A stretch of DNA of 64,000 bases from Saposhnikovia divaricata (taxonomy: Eukaryota > Streptophyta > Magnoliopsida > Apiales > Apiaceae), in NCBI GenBank assembly GCA_036435485.1, contig CM071600.1:47489546-47553545 (forward strand). The letters are read 5' to 3'. Made by a program: the position numbers and the translations under genes. Positions within the stretch are counted from its first letter, which is position 1. Each line of letters begins with the position of its first letter. The notes under the pieces are model-generated. The model did not search any database. It had not been told where the DNA came from and saw only the letters and a list, made by a program, of their open reading frames with translations. This document shows positions 22,583 through 33,935 of this stretch, piece by piece.

Positions 22583-22927
22583 TTGCACTTCATGAATAAC
22601 ACCTTATATAAAAAACAATAAAGAACACCTCATATTTAATTCAATATAAGAGTTCCGTCATGACACCCAATACAAAAAGTTCTTATTTTTTTTATTTTCT
22701 ATCCATTTAGCAAAAAAAAAAAATTTTAATTTTTTTTGGAAAAATCACTGTTCATGACATCAGCAGTGACGTCATCATGAACAGTGGTTTTTTTCAAAAA
22801 CTTTTTGTTTAATTTTTTTTTTTGCTGAATGGATAGAAGATAAAAAAATAAGAACTTTTTGTATTGGGTGTCCCTGGCGGGGCCAATGGATCTATTGGAA
22901 TAAATGATTTTATAGTGTTCTTTATTG

Positions 22928-24250
22928 CGTCCGGACCCCAGTGGGAGACTCACGTTTCTTCCCGGTTGAGATTGGGCTTCATCAGGGATCGGCCCTTAGT
23001 CCTCTTCTTTTCGCTCTTATCCTGGATGTCATGTCACGCGGGATCCAAGACGCCGTCCCGTGGTGCATGCTATTCGCTGACGATATCGTGCTAGTGGCGG
23101 AGTCAAGGGGGGAGGTCAACGAGAAGTTGGAACTATGGAGATATACTTTGGAGTCACAAGGCCTGCGGGTGAGTAGGACTAAAACCGAGTATCTCTGGTG
23201 CAACTTCAGTGGCGAGGCCATGGACGAAGGGGTGGAGGTTAGGATCGAAGATCAGATCGTCCCGCGTACGGATAAGTTCAAGTATCTGGGGTCGATCATC
23301 CAGAAGGAAGGTGAGGTTGAAGACGATGTCAAGAATCGTATCAATGCTGGGTGGCTAAGGTGGAGGGCAGCGTCAGGGGTGATGTGCGACAAGAAGGTTC
23401 CTTTAAAGTTGAAAGGGAGATTCTACAGAGCGGCAATCCGGCCCGCGTTGCTATATGGATCTGAGTGCTGGGCAGCGAAGAAGACCCTCGAAAGCAAGTT
23501 GGAAGCAGCTGAAATGAGGATGTTGCGGTGGTCGTGTGGCCGCACGATGTTAGATAGAATCCCGAATAGGGTGTTTAGGACAGAGCTCGAAGTGGCGCCA
23601 CTTTCTGCGAAAGTTAGGGAAGGGAGGTTGAGATAGTTCGGCCACGTCCGTAGGAGACGACCGGAAGCCCCAGTGAGAAGGGTCGAGAGTCTTTCGGTTG
23701 TTGGGGTAAGGAGGAGAGGCAGACCGAGGAGGTCATGGGAAGAGCAGCTTAGGTTGGATTTGAAGGCTATGAACCTGAGTGAGAACATGACCGCTGATAG
23801 GTGTTCGTGGAGGCGGCAGATCAGAGTGGTGGACTCTCTTCTAGGGGACGGCTCTGTAGTGGAGAACCTCAGAGTTGGATTGTCTCGGATGGCCTTATCT
23901 TAGGAGTTCGGCTTTTTCCGTTATCTTTTCCCTTTTGCATCTGGTATTTTTATTATAATAGGTTTCCCGAGTGTGCAGGTACAGGGAGCTTCGCTTGGTG
24001 ATATCTAGAGACATGGTAGGTAAGTCCCGTGTGGAGAAAGCCATGGGCTCAGGTTTTGCTGTGATTTTTGTCGCGTATCTTTTAGATTTCTTTGTTTATA
24101 TCACACACCGTATATGTCGTGCACATAGCCGAGGGTCTTCACGGAAACAGCCTCCCCACCCTAAAAAGTGGGGGCATGGTCTGCGTACAACCTACCCTCC
24201 CCAGACCCTGCTCTGAGCGAGACATACTGGGTATGTTTGGTTTGGTTTGG
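22928..24250 (+). mobile_element. 5'-truncated RTE-type LINE
   Basis: The 3' part of a non-LTR retrotransposon. It holds a reverse transcriptase fragment and C-terminal domain, then an untranslated region. The tail contains cggaaacagcctcccc and ggggcatggtctgcgtaca, and ends in a short tttgg repeat (24234-24250), as RTE elements often do. It has no poly(A) tail. The 5' end is cut just before the RT motif region. The same 3' tail is found on the SINE at 44350-44600. Confidence 0.82.
22941..23903 (+). pseudogene. RTE-clade reverse transcriptase C-terminal part
   Basis: It opens in the RT palm (FPVEIGLHQGSALSPLLF, 22959-23012), then the catalytic LFADDIVLV (about 23070-23096), then thumb-like KYLGSIIQKEG and RPALLYGSECW. 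The C-terminal RMLRW...FGHVRRRPEAP is characteristic of RTE elements. A TAG at 23634-23636 falls where the family has tryptophan; the same frame then continues to a TAG ending at 23903. The endonuclease and N-terminal RT are missing, so it is inactive. Confidence 0.85.
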
Positions 24251-24491
24251 TTTTATATAAGAGTGTTCTGTATGGAGTAATGGCCTATATATATATATAT
24301 ATATAATATTATATTTTATATATTTCGGTAATTTCAATTATTTCGGTTAATTCGGTAAAATAACCGAAAAATCAAAATACACAAAAAATCATAACCGAAT
24401 TGAAACCAAATTATTTCAGTTCGGACCGAACCGAATTATTTCAATTATTTCGATTCAGTATTCGGTTAACCGAACCGAATGCTCAGTCCTA

Positions 24492-25552
24492 AATCTACGT
24501 GCAAGGTTTTTTTTTCTTTGAGAAGGTCTTACATACAAGGTTATGTACTTATTTGTTTGCTGTGCAGTGGTTGCTTTTGTTTGGGCCATTAATAATGTTG
24601 TTTTCCTGTGTTTGCTATAATAACCCTCTGGCCCATTGGGCTCTTTGGTCGATGGGTTATCAGTAGCAGCAAGATATTGTAAAATCCAATGTAAAGTAAG
24701 AAGTCCAAAACTCTAAAACATATTGTAAAACCCAAGGTAAAGGAAGAAGTCCAAAACTTCTACACTGTGCAATCTGCATGCGCACACATTTCGTAAATTA
24801 AACTGGTATAGTATTATACTATTATAAACCAGAAGTAGAGTTTAAAGTTGCATTAATCTGACAAGCGGAAACATCATTTTTCAGAGAACTGTTCTTACAA
24901 TCTTTAGCTATCAAGAGACAAAAAGAAGAAAAGTCATGACCTGAGGTGAGGTCATGCTTAAAGCAAAACACCACATAATTTAAGTGCGATTTTCTTTTTG
25001 GTGTGTTTTCTTATAATATAAAACTTGTTTCTGTCTATTTTGAAACTTTTTTCAACAAATAAATATTTTTTTTTAAAAAAAATGGGTTGAGTATGTATCA
25101 TAATGTGTATTTTAATGGGTATATATACTTGTCTTGCTGATATTAAATTGTTTTTCATATTAGAAACTTCTAAATGGTATTGATGAATATACATGCCTTG
25201 TACAGTTACATAATAGAATGTAGAATATCAAAATTTTATAATTATAGTCATTTGATATCAAAAATTTTATGAATTTTCAAAATTAAGAAAACAAGGAATT
25301 ACAGTAATTTATTCTAAAGAGAATTATGTGGATAGGGTCACTAGTGGGGTAGTAGGCCAACAATAAAAGAGGGAGCAGAAGTTCCGGTGCTTTCTTAGTT
25401 CAAATATTCTGAATTGTCACCATGTCGGAATAAACACTTAAAAGGCTTTAATATTCAAACGACATACAGTATCTGCTCATCTATTCACAGTTGCTTCTAC
25501 ATGGGACAAGGGACATTTGGTCATACACTTATCAAGATTAAATGAAAATGTA
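24492..25552. other. Intergenic, no recognised feature
   Basis: AT-rich. A short direct repeat ('aaggaagaagtccaaaac'-like) occurs at 24680-24760. No gene signature. Confidence 0.6.
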
Positions 25553-25870
25553 TTTTTTTTTTTGACAAATAAGAAAATTTTATTAACATTCAAATATGGG
25601 AACCGGAACAAATTCCTGAACTATCAATTACAATCTTAATGTGAAACAAAAAACGAGCTAAACAAATAGCTGTTCTATTTTCAGATCGCTTAACAAATAA
25701 AATATCTAAATTCTTTAATCGAAAAAGTATTACAATAACATCTCGAGCAATCCAACCTACATCAACGATGAAATTAGTAGTATCGCAATTGATCTTCATA
25801 TAAACACCATCTGTATCCCAATATCAGAACTATCAATTACATCAACTCAACTGATATTGGAGTAACAAAT
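25553..25870 (-). mobile_element. Fragment of an L1-type LINE 3' end with RNase H-like remnant
   Basis: On the minus strand, 25590-25799 encodes a stretch with NLDILFVKRSENRTAICLAR. This resembles the final helix/strand of the plant RNase H-like domain found in L1 LINEs (family pattern: F-V-R-R-S-x-N-x-x-A-x-x-L-A-R). The fragment ends on that strand in 'ttattttgtcaaaaaaaaaa'-like A-rich sequence at about 25563-25553, as a LINE poly(A) tail would. It is short and diverged; boundaries are approximate. Confidence 0.45.
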
Positions 25871-26900
25871 GCCCCAAAATATGAACAATTTTTGTTGTGA
25901 AATGTGAGCTCTTACGGTATCCACCACCGTTCCAAATTCAATTAGAGTCTTGCGGATCTCCCAAAATATCATATAAATCCTTCTTAGAAAAACTATCAAA
26001 ACTCGTAACAAGATACACATAAACATCAAAACATAACAAGTAATATTCCAAAAAGATGGACATGACTAATAATCTTGATAACAACGCACTCATCAAAATC
26101 TCAGCCAAAAATATATTTTAGGTCCACACGAATTACTAAAACGATTGAATTAGATTACCTTGTCAAAACTCAAGTGGCGGACGAATTCAAATCTCAACTT
26201 ATGTTGTGTTCAACACAAATTAAAACAAGAGAATTAGACGTACTTGTAAAAAATCAAGTAACGGACACACATTCGAATCTCAAATTATATTGTGTGTATA
26301 TGTATTGAAAATTAGACCAAACAAAACACTCACAATCATGCAAATGTTGTTAGTTGAGAAATTGTTGAACATAATGGTAAGAAAAAAGAAAAATGTAAAC
26401 AAGAGTGGAAGTGTTCTATTGCTTTTGCATATTAATAAGTAGTTCCACCATTTCTAGCTTTATGGTTATAATTGATGTGATCCTGCAATTTCCCATCCAC
26501 CAAGCAGTACAAAAATTTATAAATTTCGGTCCCCCTCCCTCCCCCTCTAAGTAAAAACACCCATTCCACAAAGTACCAGGCCGGCCCTTCCACATAAAGT
26601 AGTAAAAAGTGGTAAAAGTGGTCACAAGATCTTAGGCGGGCCTTTCTTTTGAAATCAATACAACAAGTGGATTTGATGATATCTATCTTAACTTAACACC
26701 ACTAACCCAATTACCCCAACTATGAATCCCACGTTCCCAACTACTTCAATCTAACTGTCCCTCAACTGCTGCTACTTCTACTTGTTATTCTTCTTATATA
26801 TGTCTATTTATGTCTCTGCAATTCTCTCATTATTTTTCTTCTACTTCTCCATAAAGTTTCTCTTGATTTGAAACCTATTATTTCACATTTGATATAGCTT
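25871..26900. other. Intergenic and upstream region of the OVATE gene
   Basis: At about 26140-26300 there are two imperfect copies of a ~78-bp unit (marker 'aattaga..taccttgt' ... 'tcaaatctcaa.ttat.ttgtg'). The last ~130 bp before 26901 is pyrimidine-rich with a TATA-like tatatatg near 26795, plausible core promoter of the OFP gene. Confidence 0.5.
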
Positions 26901-28169
26901 ATGATGAAGTGGGGAAGAAAGAAATCGTCTTCTTCATCTATGACTACGAACCCTCATGTGATCGGTCATGTTTTTGCAAAGTCATGGTTTTCAAGGTTCA
27001 AGAAAATGAGTGACGATACTAAACCAGTTATGGGGATTACCAGGGCGGAAGAGAAGAGGAATTTCTCGTCACCTAGTTCTAGTTGGACTCAAGGTCGGTT
27101 TCATGGTGGGCATGATTGTTCCTACTTGAGGCTATCGCTCGGAGCTGAAAGGTGCAAGTGCCAGCATTTGAAGTCTGTTTGGTATGATTCAGATGATGAG
27201 CTCGAGGTTATGTTACAGAGTCCCCCTTGCTCCAGACACAGAGTTAGGGAACTGGAAGGAAGGGAGATTGTGGGAAGAAGAGCGATTAGTGAATTGCCTC
27301 GGAATGTAGAATTCTTGCAAAGGAATTATATACGTGACAAGGAGAAGGAGAGTGAGAAGTCCCAGATACTGAAGAGAAGAGTTACGAAAGATCTTAAAGC
27401 AAGAAAAATGCACCAAAATGCTCAGGACGAGAAACAATCAGAATTACCAAAAAAACTGCATACATCGGTCAAGAATTCTACGAAACCAGTAGACAAGGGT
27501 ATTTCTGAACTAGAACCTGTAAAGATAATCCAAACAGAGACGGATCAGCAGAAATCAGAAGCTTTGCAATCGCGAAAACAGCATGGCACCTCTATCACAA
27601 ATTCCAATTACAGAAGAATTCAGGAGCGGTATGCATTAGGAATTCGCAAAATGGACCAAGATAATGCAGCTTCTGAAGAATTTCTTATTTCAGAGTGGCA
27701 AAACATGAAAGACATGAAAAAAAATGAACTAATGTTAAAGAGTGAGGAACAGAAGAAGAATTCTCTTTTACATATGGAGTCACCCAAAAAAAGAAAAAAA
27801 CATGCAAGGAAAGTCCGAGTTTATACTCCAAGAACGACTGCCAGGATTGAATGCAAGATCAGAGCTCTTGAAGACTTAAAGAAATCAAAGATGAAGACAA
27901 ATAAGGCGAGAAAGGAGAGACCGGTCAAAGAAGCAACAGCCTTTGATAGCTTTGCTGTGGTGAAAAGCTCACTTGACCCGCATGAAGACTTCAAGATTTC
28001 AATGGCTGAGATGATCACTGCAAAATGCATCAGACAACCGCAAGAACTTGAAGAGCTCCTTGCATGCTATTTAACACTAAACTGTGATGAATACCATGAT
28101 CTCATTATAGAGGTCTTTCGACAGGTGTGGTTTGAGCTTAACCAGGTCCTTTTTGATCCAGCCATATGA
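26901..28169 (+). CDS. OVATE family protein, OFP5-like
   Basis: 422 residues, one exon. N-terminus MMKWGRKKS followed by IGHVFAKSWFSRFKKM matches the conserved start of the longer OFPs. The centre is basic and low in complexity with heptad-like Lys/Glu-rich stretches. The OVATE domain occupies about residues 352-415 (DSFAVVKSSLDPHEDFKISM, then AEMI, CYLTLNCDEYHDLIIEVFRQ). OFPs are plant-specific transcriptional co-repressors that bind TALE homeodomain proteins (KNOX/BELL) and TRM proteins and control organ shape and cell-wall or embryo-sac development. Two ATGs (26901, 26904) are in frame; either may start. No lesion seen. Confidence 0.92.
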   Translation: MMKWGRKKSSSSSMTTNPHVIGHVFAKSWFSRFKKMSDDTKPVMGITRAEEKRNFSSPSSSWTQGRFHGGHDCSYLRLSLGAERCKCQHLKSVWYDSDDELEVMLQSPPCSRHRVRELEGREIVGRRAISELPRNVEFLQRNYIRDKEKESEKSQILKRRVTKDLKARKMHQNAQDEKQSELPKKLHTSVKNSTKPVDKGISELEPVKIIQTETDQQKSEALQSRKQHGTSITNSNYRRIQERYALGIRKMDQDNAASEEFLISEWQNMKDMKKNELMLKSEEQKKNSLLHMESPKKRKKHARKVRVYTPRTTARIECKIRALEDLKKSKMKTNKARKERPVKEATAFDSFAVVKSSLDPHEDFKISMAEMITAKCIRQPQELEELLACYLTLNCDEYHDLIIEVFRQVWFELNQVLFDPAI

Positions 28170-29796
28170 AAGGAATTTTGTTGTAATAGTAATCACTAGC
28201 TTCGGAAGTTATCATGAAGATGTAATTATTTTAAACATGATAGTTGCTTGCATTACTACATGCTCTTTGTTTTTTTAAGCTAAGTCACAAGAAATACTTT
28301 CTTAAAGTATCATTATACCTACTAGTGCGTCATAGCACAAGTTATAGACTCGGGAATTTTGAATAGAAATTGATTACTGATTCCAGTTCCCAAAGATGAA
28401 ATTTTATTACCTTCTTAAGAACATATTACTGTACTTTAGAAGCTGAAAACTCAAAAACAGTGTCAGCAACTTCAATCATACTACAACTAGGATTTTTATT
28501 TACACCTTGTGCCCCTCGTACTCTTCCCTCAAACACTAACATCTTTTCATCTTTCCACATATGCTTCAATATTTGGCAATTGAATATAATCAGCACTGTC
28601 CTGGGATTTAAACAAACCTAGATACTAGAAGGTAAAAGTTTCTAAGCAATAAATTTTGCCTACCACCAACTTTCATGCAAGCATGGAAAAGAGACCCCAA
28701 AATAACAGGGGCTTCACTAGGTACAGGGGAGGGACAATGAAATGAACTGGAGCATGTGCCCCACCCACCCCTGTTGTGTTTTGCCATGAATATTTAGATA
28801 GAAATATAGTGGCGTTCCCACAAAAATTAAGAACAGAGTCACTAAAACTTGTGCCACCTAAAGAACACTTTTAAAACCACCCTTGCTTGCAGAGGGGAGG
28901 CCCGACTGGAAATATGATTCCCTGTTTTACAATACATCATACTCGGGGTAAAAGTCTACAAAAGAATTTTTTTTTTTTAATTAATCTGGAGACGATAATA
29001 TATTTCACTATTTAAAACTAAATGGCTAAAGATATGAACTTTTTCAATTCACTAAAGCCTAAACAGCTAGCCAACAAAATAAGCAAACTCGATAAGTAAA
29101 CCTTACCTGAATTTTGGTATCCTGTAACTTCCATGCTCAGAGTACAATTCACTCAACAATATTTGTGCATTCTGATCATTCGAAGTGGTTAGCAATTCAT
29201 TGTTCATGTGGAGGTTCCATGTCAAATCGCTTCCACCTGTGCCTGCTAGAATCAAACTAACAGCCTTGGCCCTTGGGTAAATTTTAAAATCAGACAATAA
29301 TGAGAAACAAAAAGCCTCACTGAAGAACTTAGCACTCCTAAAAGTCCCCATTTTTACCATATGCAGATAAGCAGAACAAGAGCAATGACAGAAAGCCCAG
29401 CCCTTCCCATACATACCCGATGTTTCACCGTAAAGAATTTAAATTGATAGCTAATTTAGGAAAATTATAACAGCATAGCTAGGTTAACATGAACGACAAT
29501 AACAAGAAAATCCAACTTCAGGTTTCCCTTTGACACTGAAGAATAACATATCAATTAAAAAACTTCTCGAAAAAAATAAAAACTTTATCAGTCTGATGTA
29601 AATTCACACTAATCAAAAGTCAAATCAACAATATATATCTTACGTGAAATAACACAATTCAGCAACTGAAAACTAAATATCTAATCATTTTCAACTCCAG
29701 ATGTCTGTTCATTTACAAGCAGCTGATGACAACAGCAAGAACAGTATCTAGATTTTTAATGGTATAACTAACTAGAACAAAGTTCTCTCTGCTCAA
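28170..29796. other. Intergenic between convergent OFP and HSF genes
   Basis: Contains the 3' flanks of both genes. A 103-codon minus-strand frame at 29103-29414 has no recognisable family signature. No repeat or RNA gene seen. Confidence 0.5.
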
Positions 29797-31133
29797 CTAG
29801 GCTGTTTCTAGCTGTTCTGCCAGATTATTTACACCCCCCATACTCCACCAAAACTTCCCTTGCTCAGCTGGTTTACTTTCATTCTTTCTGGAGTCAAGAT
29901 CTTTTCGTTGGGACTGGGCTTCTGAACCATCAGTCGACCCAGGATTCTCAGTCAGAAATTGTTCCCAGAATACATCATTGGCACCACCAGCTGGCACATT
30001 AGCAATGCTACCAGTCGCTTGTTCTTTTAAAACAGGTACCTCCATAATAATGGCACTAGTAGGCTCGGAGTTCATATCAATTCCAGAAGATCTAAACCCA
30101 AGTTCAACATTTATCTGTGGGTCACATACAGCTACACTGTCTGCTATGCTTGTAGAATGATCCAAATCTAGCGATAAATTTCCTGGCACATTAGCTGCCG
30201 CAGCCTCGTGTACAACATCCTCCCAAAATGTCAGAGAGAACTCCAATCGTTCCAATAAGTCCTTGTTAAATGATGACTCCCGGTCAGCATTAAAAGATTC
30301 GTTAGTAAAACCTTGAGAAGCACTTGGCTGATCATCTTCAGAGCTTCCATCGTCCTGGAAAGAGATTTTTCTCGGCAACCTTCTTTTTCTGTAATGTAGT
30401 TCTTCCAACTGTGGCATCAGACTTGAGGCAAGCATTGGTTTCTTCAAGGTTTGGGCCAAAGACGTTAGCATGTCTTTATGGCGATGTTCCACATGTTGCA
30501 GACGCGCCATTAAAACCTTCCTTTGCAATTCAAATTGCTGGTTTTCCCGATTATGTCTTTGAAACTCGAGGTGTATTGAATCTTTTTCAAGTCTCAATCT
30601 TTCAATGTCTTCCTTGTAGCCCTGTCTTTCTGAATCAGTTAACTGAGACGAGGATGTTCCTTGTCCGTGGTGATTCTGAATTGAATGACTGTGAACAGGC
30701 TTGCGTCTATGGATGTTCTTCAAAAGGTGTGGTTGACCTTTTAGAAAATCTTCATTAGCAAATTCCCATTGTTCAGGATCAACTTTTCTAAATCCCTGAT
30801 CGGCAGCAAATATTAAAGTAAAAATAAGTAATTATAATAACTAGATCTAAAAGGCACAAGAAGGGAAAAAATGCTAAAAGTGAAAAATGCAGAGAAGAAC
30901 AAAAAATTCAATTGGCTTACATATGTATTTAGCTGTCTGATAAAGCTGGAGAAGTTATTGTGCTTGAAGAATTTAGGCAACAAAACCCTAGCAAATTCTG
31001 GTGGATTCCAAACAATGAAGCTTTTATCATTTTCACTCCAAGACACAATAGCATCCGACGAACTATCATCTACCATATCATACGTCTTTGCAATAAACGG
31101 AGGTAGTGCATTGGAACTACCTTCATCCATCAT
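29797..31133 (-). CDS. HSFA4: Class A heat stress transcription factor, HsfA4-like
   Basis: Two exons: 30921-31133 and 29797-30795, with a 125-bp GT-AG intron between codons in the DNA-binding domain. That is the conserved intron position of plant Hsfs (after LNTY, before GFRK). The protein is about 403 residues, as in HsfA4a. DNA-binding domain is at about 11-105 (FIAKTYDMVDD, FIVWNPPEFAR, FKHNNFSSFIRQLNTYGFRK). Coiled-coil HR-A/B is at about 125-190, with class A spacing. Basic NLS YRKRRLPRK is at about 206. AHA activation motifs are LTFWEDVVHE (about 259) and VFWEQFLTEN (about 346). The C-terminal export-like signal is NNLAEQLETA. HsfA4 factors activate heat and oxidative stress genes. Adjacent ATGs at 31133 and 31130 fit the family start; a 19-codon upstream extension is possible but unlike relatives. 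Confidence 0.93.
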
Positions 31134-33131
31134 TAACTCGAAAAATGCAATCAATCCAACAAAGGCTCTCGAATTCCCACCAAACTCCACTAATTTAACA
31201 CAAGCACAACCCCTTCTTCACAACACCAAACACCGTAATCTAAGGAAAAATCTATTACAAGCCTCCTTTCAATCCTACAATTTCCTTCCAACTTTATCAC
31301 AGGATGCAATGAATCCTATCTTCAAAACTCACTATACCAATCAACTCACACAAAAAAGACTTAACCTTTTACAGCTTTACCCAAATCTAATTTGACCAAT
31401 TCAACATTTTTACAGCTCGAATATCATCAAATCCCTACAAAATCCATTAAACCCCATGAATTAACAAAACCAGTCAAGATCAAATCTTTTTCAACCCCCT
31501 GCATATTAAAGCCCAAACAAGCAACACAAAAGAAAAAAAGATAAGCAAATTGAAGTAATAAACACATACAACAACATCTAACAAATATATCTTTTTTCAA
31601 GAATCTTAAAGTAAAAGCATCAAAAAGCCCAAACATAAAAACCCATCACAACCCAATACTTAAAAATCATAATCAAGAACCATAATTCAATAATACAGTG
31701 CAAAAAAAAAAAATCTGGGTATAAACATATGCAAGCAAAGATAGAAACTTTGAAGTGGGTTGTGAAATTACCTCAAGAAATTAGGTCTAAAAGAGGCAAG
31801 ATTTAGTGATTAAAGATAGCACAGTTGGGTTTTATTGAGATTCAATAGCGTTTAGATTATGATGATAATTCCATGGAATATGGATTTTTATATAATATGT
31901 GAAAATGAAAACGGGGTTGACCTTTCACCAAATGGGGTGCGTCCAAAATTCCAATACAACTACTGTGCATTCGGCTTTTATTTTAAAAAATAAGTTCATT
32001 AACTTCGAAGATCGGTTCGGACACCAAATTATTAAAAGAAAAAGGTTATCGACTTCAAATATTTTTCTTAAAAAGAACATATCGATCATTATTTTTGTAC
32101 TATTTTATTTTGGAATATAAATTTCGAATAATATATGGCAAATAGAATAAATGAAAGGTAAGTGATGGAGTAAAATATAATAAAAGGTTTTTTTTTTTTG
32201 AAAAAATAATTAAAGTTGATTGATGTATCATGAATTAGCCAAAAAAGAAAAAGAAAAGGTTTGATTGTGCATGACGGATGGTTCGAAGAGTGACGTATGT
32301 GTCTTGGTAGTTGTGCCTGGTTTTATGTCAGCTACATTCATTGGAGTGCGTACTGCCCAACCATATATTTTGCCTGTTTGGGTGAGCTTTTTTTAAGTTT
32401 TTATTGACATATTTTCGGGTAAAAATTTTATATTTTTATAAAAAAAAATTAAAAATGTATTTAATGTATGCTTGGGAGTTTATAAGTTGCAAAAAAAAGT
32501 TAACTTTTTTCCAGGAAAAAGTTGGTAATCTCTAACTTTATGTTAAAATAAGTTAACTTATTCTGTAAAAAAAATTTCCCCAAACACCTCCATTGATGCT
32601 GCAAGTTTGCCATTAATTATTCGTAAATTTAAAATATGAATTACTCCAATAATGTTAAATAAATAAGTGAAATGTTAATTAATACTATAAATTTTGAGCA
32701 ACCTAATACAAGTATGATTTAATTTGGAGTCTTTTCAGTAACTTCGTTAATTATTTGCACATAATTTTTCTAAATGAATACAGAGTAGTTATATGCTCCC
32801 TGGAAGGCTGGAAAAAAAAAGTTAAAAAAGCAAAAAAAAAAAAAAGAATTAGTGTACAACAAACTGGATCTGGTTCAAGGATAAAAGCATGCTAAGGCCC
32901 AGAATCACAGTAGCCCAATTATCAAAATGCCTGCACTAAACTTGTTTGCCGCCGTTGCTATAGGGCCTAGACATACCGGGCCTCTCCTCTGCCCCCAATG
33001 CACCCCCAATAGCGCGGGATTGACCAATATGAATTCCATTCCCTCCGTACCACAATATTGTTTCAAAAAAGATTATTATTGTGGTAATTGTCACTTATAT
33101 GCTTAATCATTCTCTATTTTCATCAAGTTTC
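31134..33131. other. HSF upstream region and intergenic DNA
   Basis: On the minus strand a GAG|gtaattt donor-like site near 31770 could mark a 5' UTR intron, which is only a guess. A TATA-like atataaaaatcc (complement of about 31882-31893) lies ~750 bp upstream of the start. At about 32371-32592 the ends 'gtttgggtgagctttttt' and 'ttttccccaaacacc' are loosely inverted, as in small hAT-like MITEs (weak). The rest is AT-rich. Confidence 0.4.
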
Positions 33132-33322
33132 TGTTATGCTATTTCATATAAAATCAAGAAAGTTGTTAAAGAATTACAGAGAGAGGAAGAAACAGAAATG
33201 AGTACAATACTCTGAGTACAAAGCCAAGTACACAGTATGATATCTAATGCTATATATATAGCTGGCACTAGTTCTAACTACTTTTCCCTCCAATTCTTAT
33301 TAGTCTAGCCCAGTACATGACA
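33132..33322 (-). repeat. 3' LTR of the chromodomain Gypsy element
   Basis: 191 bp. The polypurine tract (complement of about 33323-33337, reading ggggaggcat) abuts it. Confidence 0.93.
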
Positions 33323-33351
33323 AATGCCTCCCCATGAAATCAAGTTTGTCC

Positions 33352-33930
33352 TCAAGCTTGGAACTTGGAAAATTGTTTCTTGATAAATGTTGCATCCTCC
33401 CACGAAGCTTCGAAAACCTCTAATCCTTTCCATTGTACTAACCACTGAGTTACACTCTGATCATGCCTCAGTACCTGCCTCCTTTGTAGCACTTTCAAAG
33501 GTTCCAACGGAATTACATCCTCCTCATTGAATTCAGGCAGCGAACCACGAGTAACTGGAGTATTTCCCACATGTTTCTTTAGTAAAGAGACATGGAAAAC
33601 AGGATGCACTCTTGAATGTGCAAGTAACTTGAGATTATAAGCCACATTGCCAATCTTTTCCAGTACTTGAAATGGTCCAAAGAATTTTGAACACAACTTC
33701 AACGAAGTTCTCAGAGCTATAGACTGTTGTCTATAAGGTTGCAACTTAAGATATACCCATTCTCCAACATTAAAAGATCTCTCAGACCTCTTCTAATCAC
33801 TGAAGAACTTCATCCTATGTTGTGCTTTCTGTAAATTTTCTTTCACCGTTTGCAAAACCTTAACTCTTGTCTGCAAAACATCTTGAGCCACTGGAATGAT
33901 CATATCTTGTAAATTTCCTAAGTTCAATGG
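33352..33930 (-). pseudogene. Gypsy integrase C-terminus with chromodomain
   Basis: Reading from 33930 downward, a short linker precedes a TAG near 33797. Then comes the GPF/Y module (FGPFQVLEKIGNVAYNL, VHPVFHVSLLKKH). Last is a chromodomain (PLKVLQRRQVLRHDQSVTQ, then WLVQWKGLEVFEASWEDATF), ending at 33352. Chromodomains of this group guide integration toward marked chromatin. The 5' part of the integrase is on the far side of the nested Athila element, near 53680-53800. Confidence 0.88.
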
Positions 33931-33935
33931 AACTG

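Larger units (their letters stand above)
22568..24284. mobile_element. Palindromic (foldback) element split by a LINE
   Basis: Bases 22662-22872 form a ~211-bp inverted repeat. The left arm starts gacacccaatacaaaaag and the right arm ends in its complement; the centre is cactgttcatga...tcatgaacagtg. Weaker similarity continues outward (caataaagaacac at about 22617 against gtgttctttattg at 22915-22927). It resumes beyond the LINE: ttttatataagagtgtt at 24251-24267 mirrors ataacaccttatataaaa near 22590-22610. So the LINE sits in the right arm. No coding sequence of its own. Confidence 0.7.
22001..24491. mobile_element. hAT-type element with AACCGAA repeats, host to nested insertions
   Basis: Ends read taggctgattattcggtt (left) and taggactgagcattcggtt (reverse complement of right). 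They are flanked by an 8-bp duplication with one mismatch, aatctaca (21993-22000) and aatctacg (24492-24499). Subterminal regions (22010-22160 and 24310-24485) are rich in ccgaa/ttcgg motifs. The middle is occupied by a TA microsatellite, a palindromic element and a LINE, so the original hAT was much shorter than the present 2.5 kb. Confidence 0.82.

Noticed and set aside
29103..29414. 103-codon minus-strand frame downstream of the HSF gene
   Set aside because: No recognisable domain, no homology pattern and no supporting signals; likely chance.
31134..31190. N-terminal extension of the HSF protein by 19 residues
   Set aside because: The frame is open, but family members start at the MDE-type methionine at 31130-31133.
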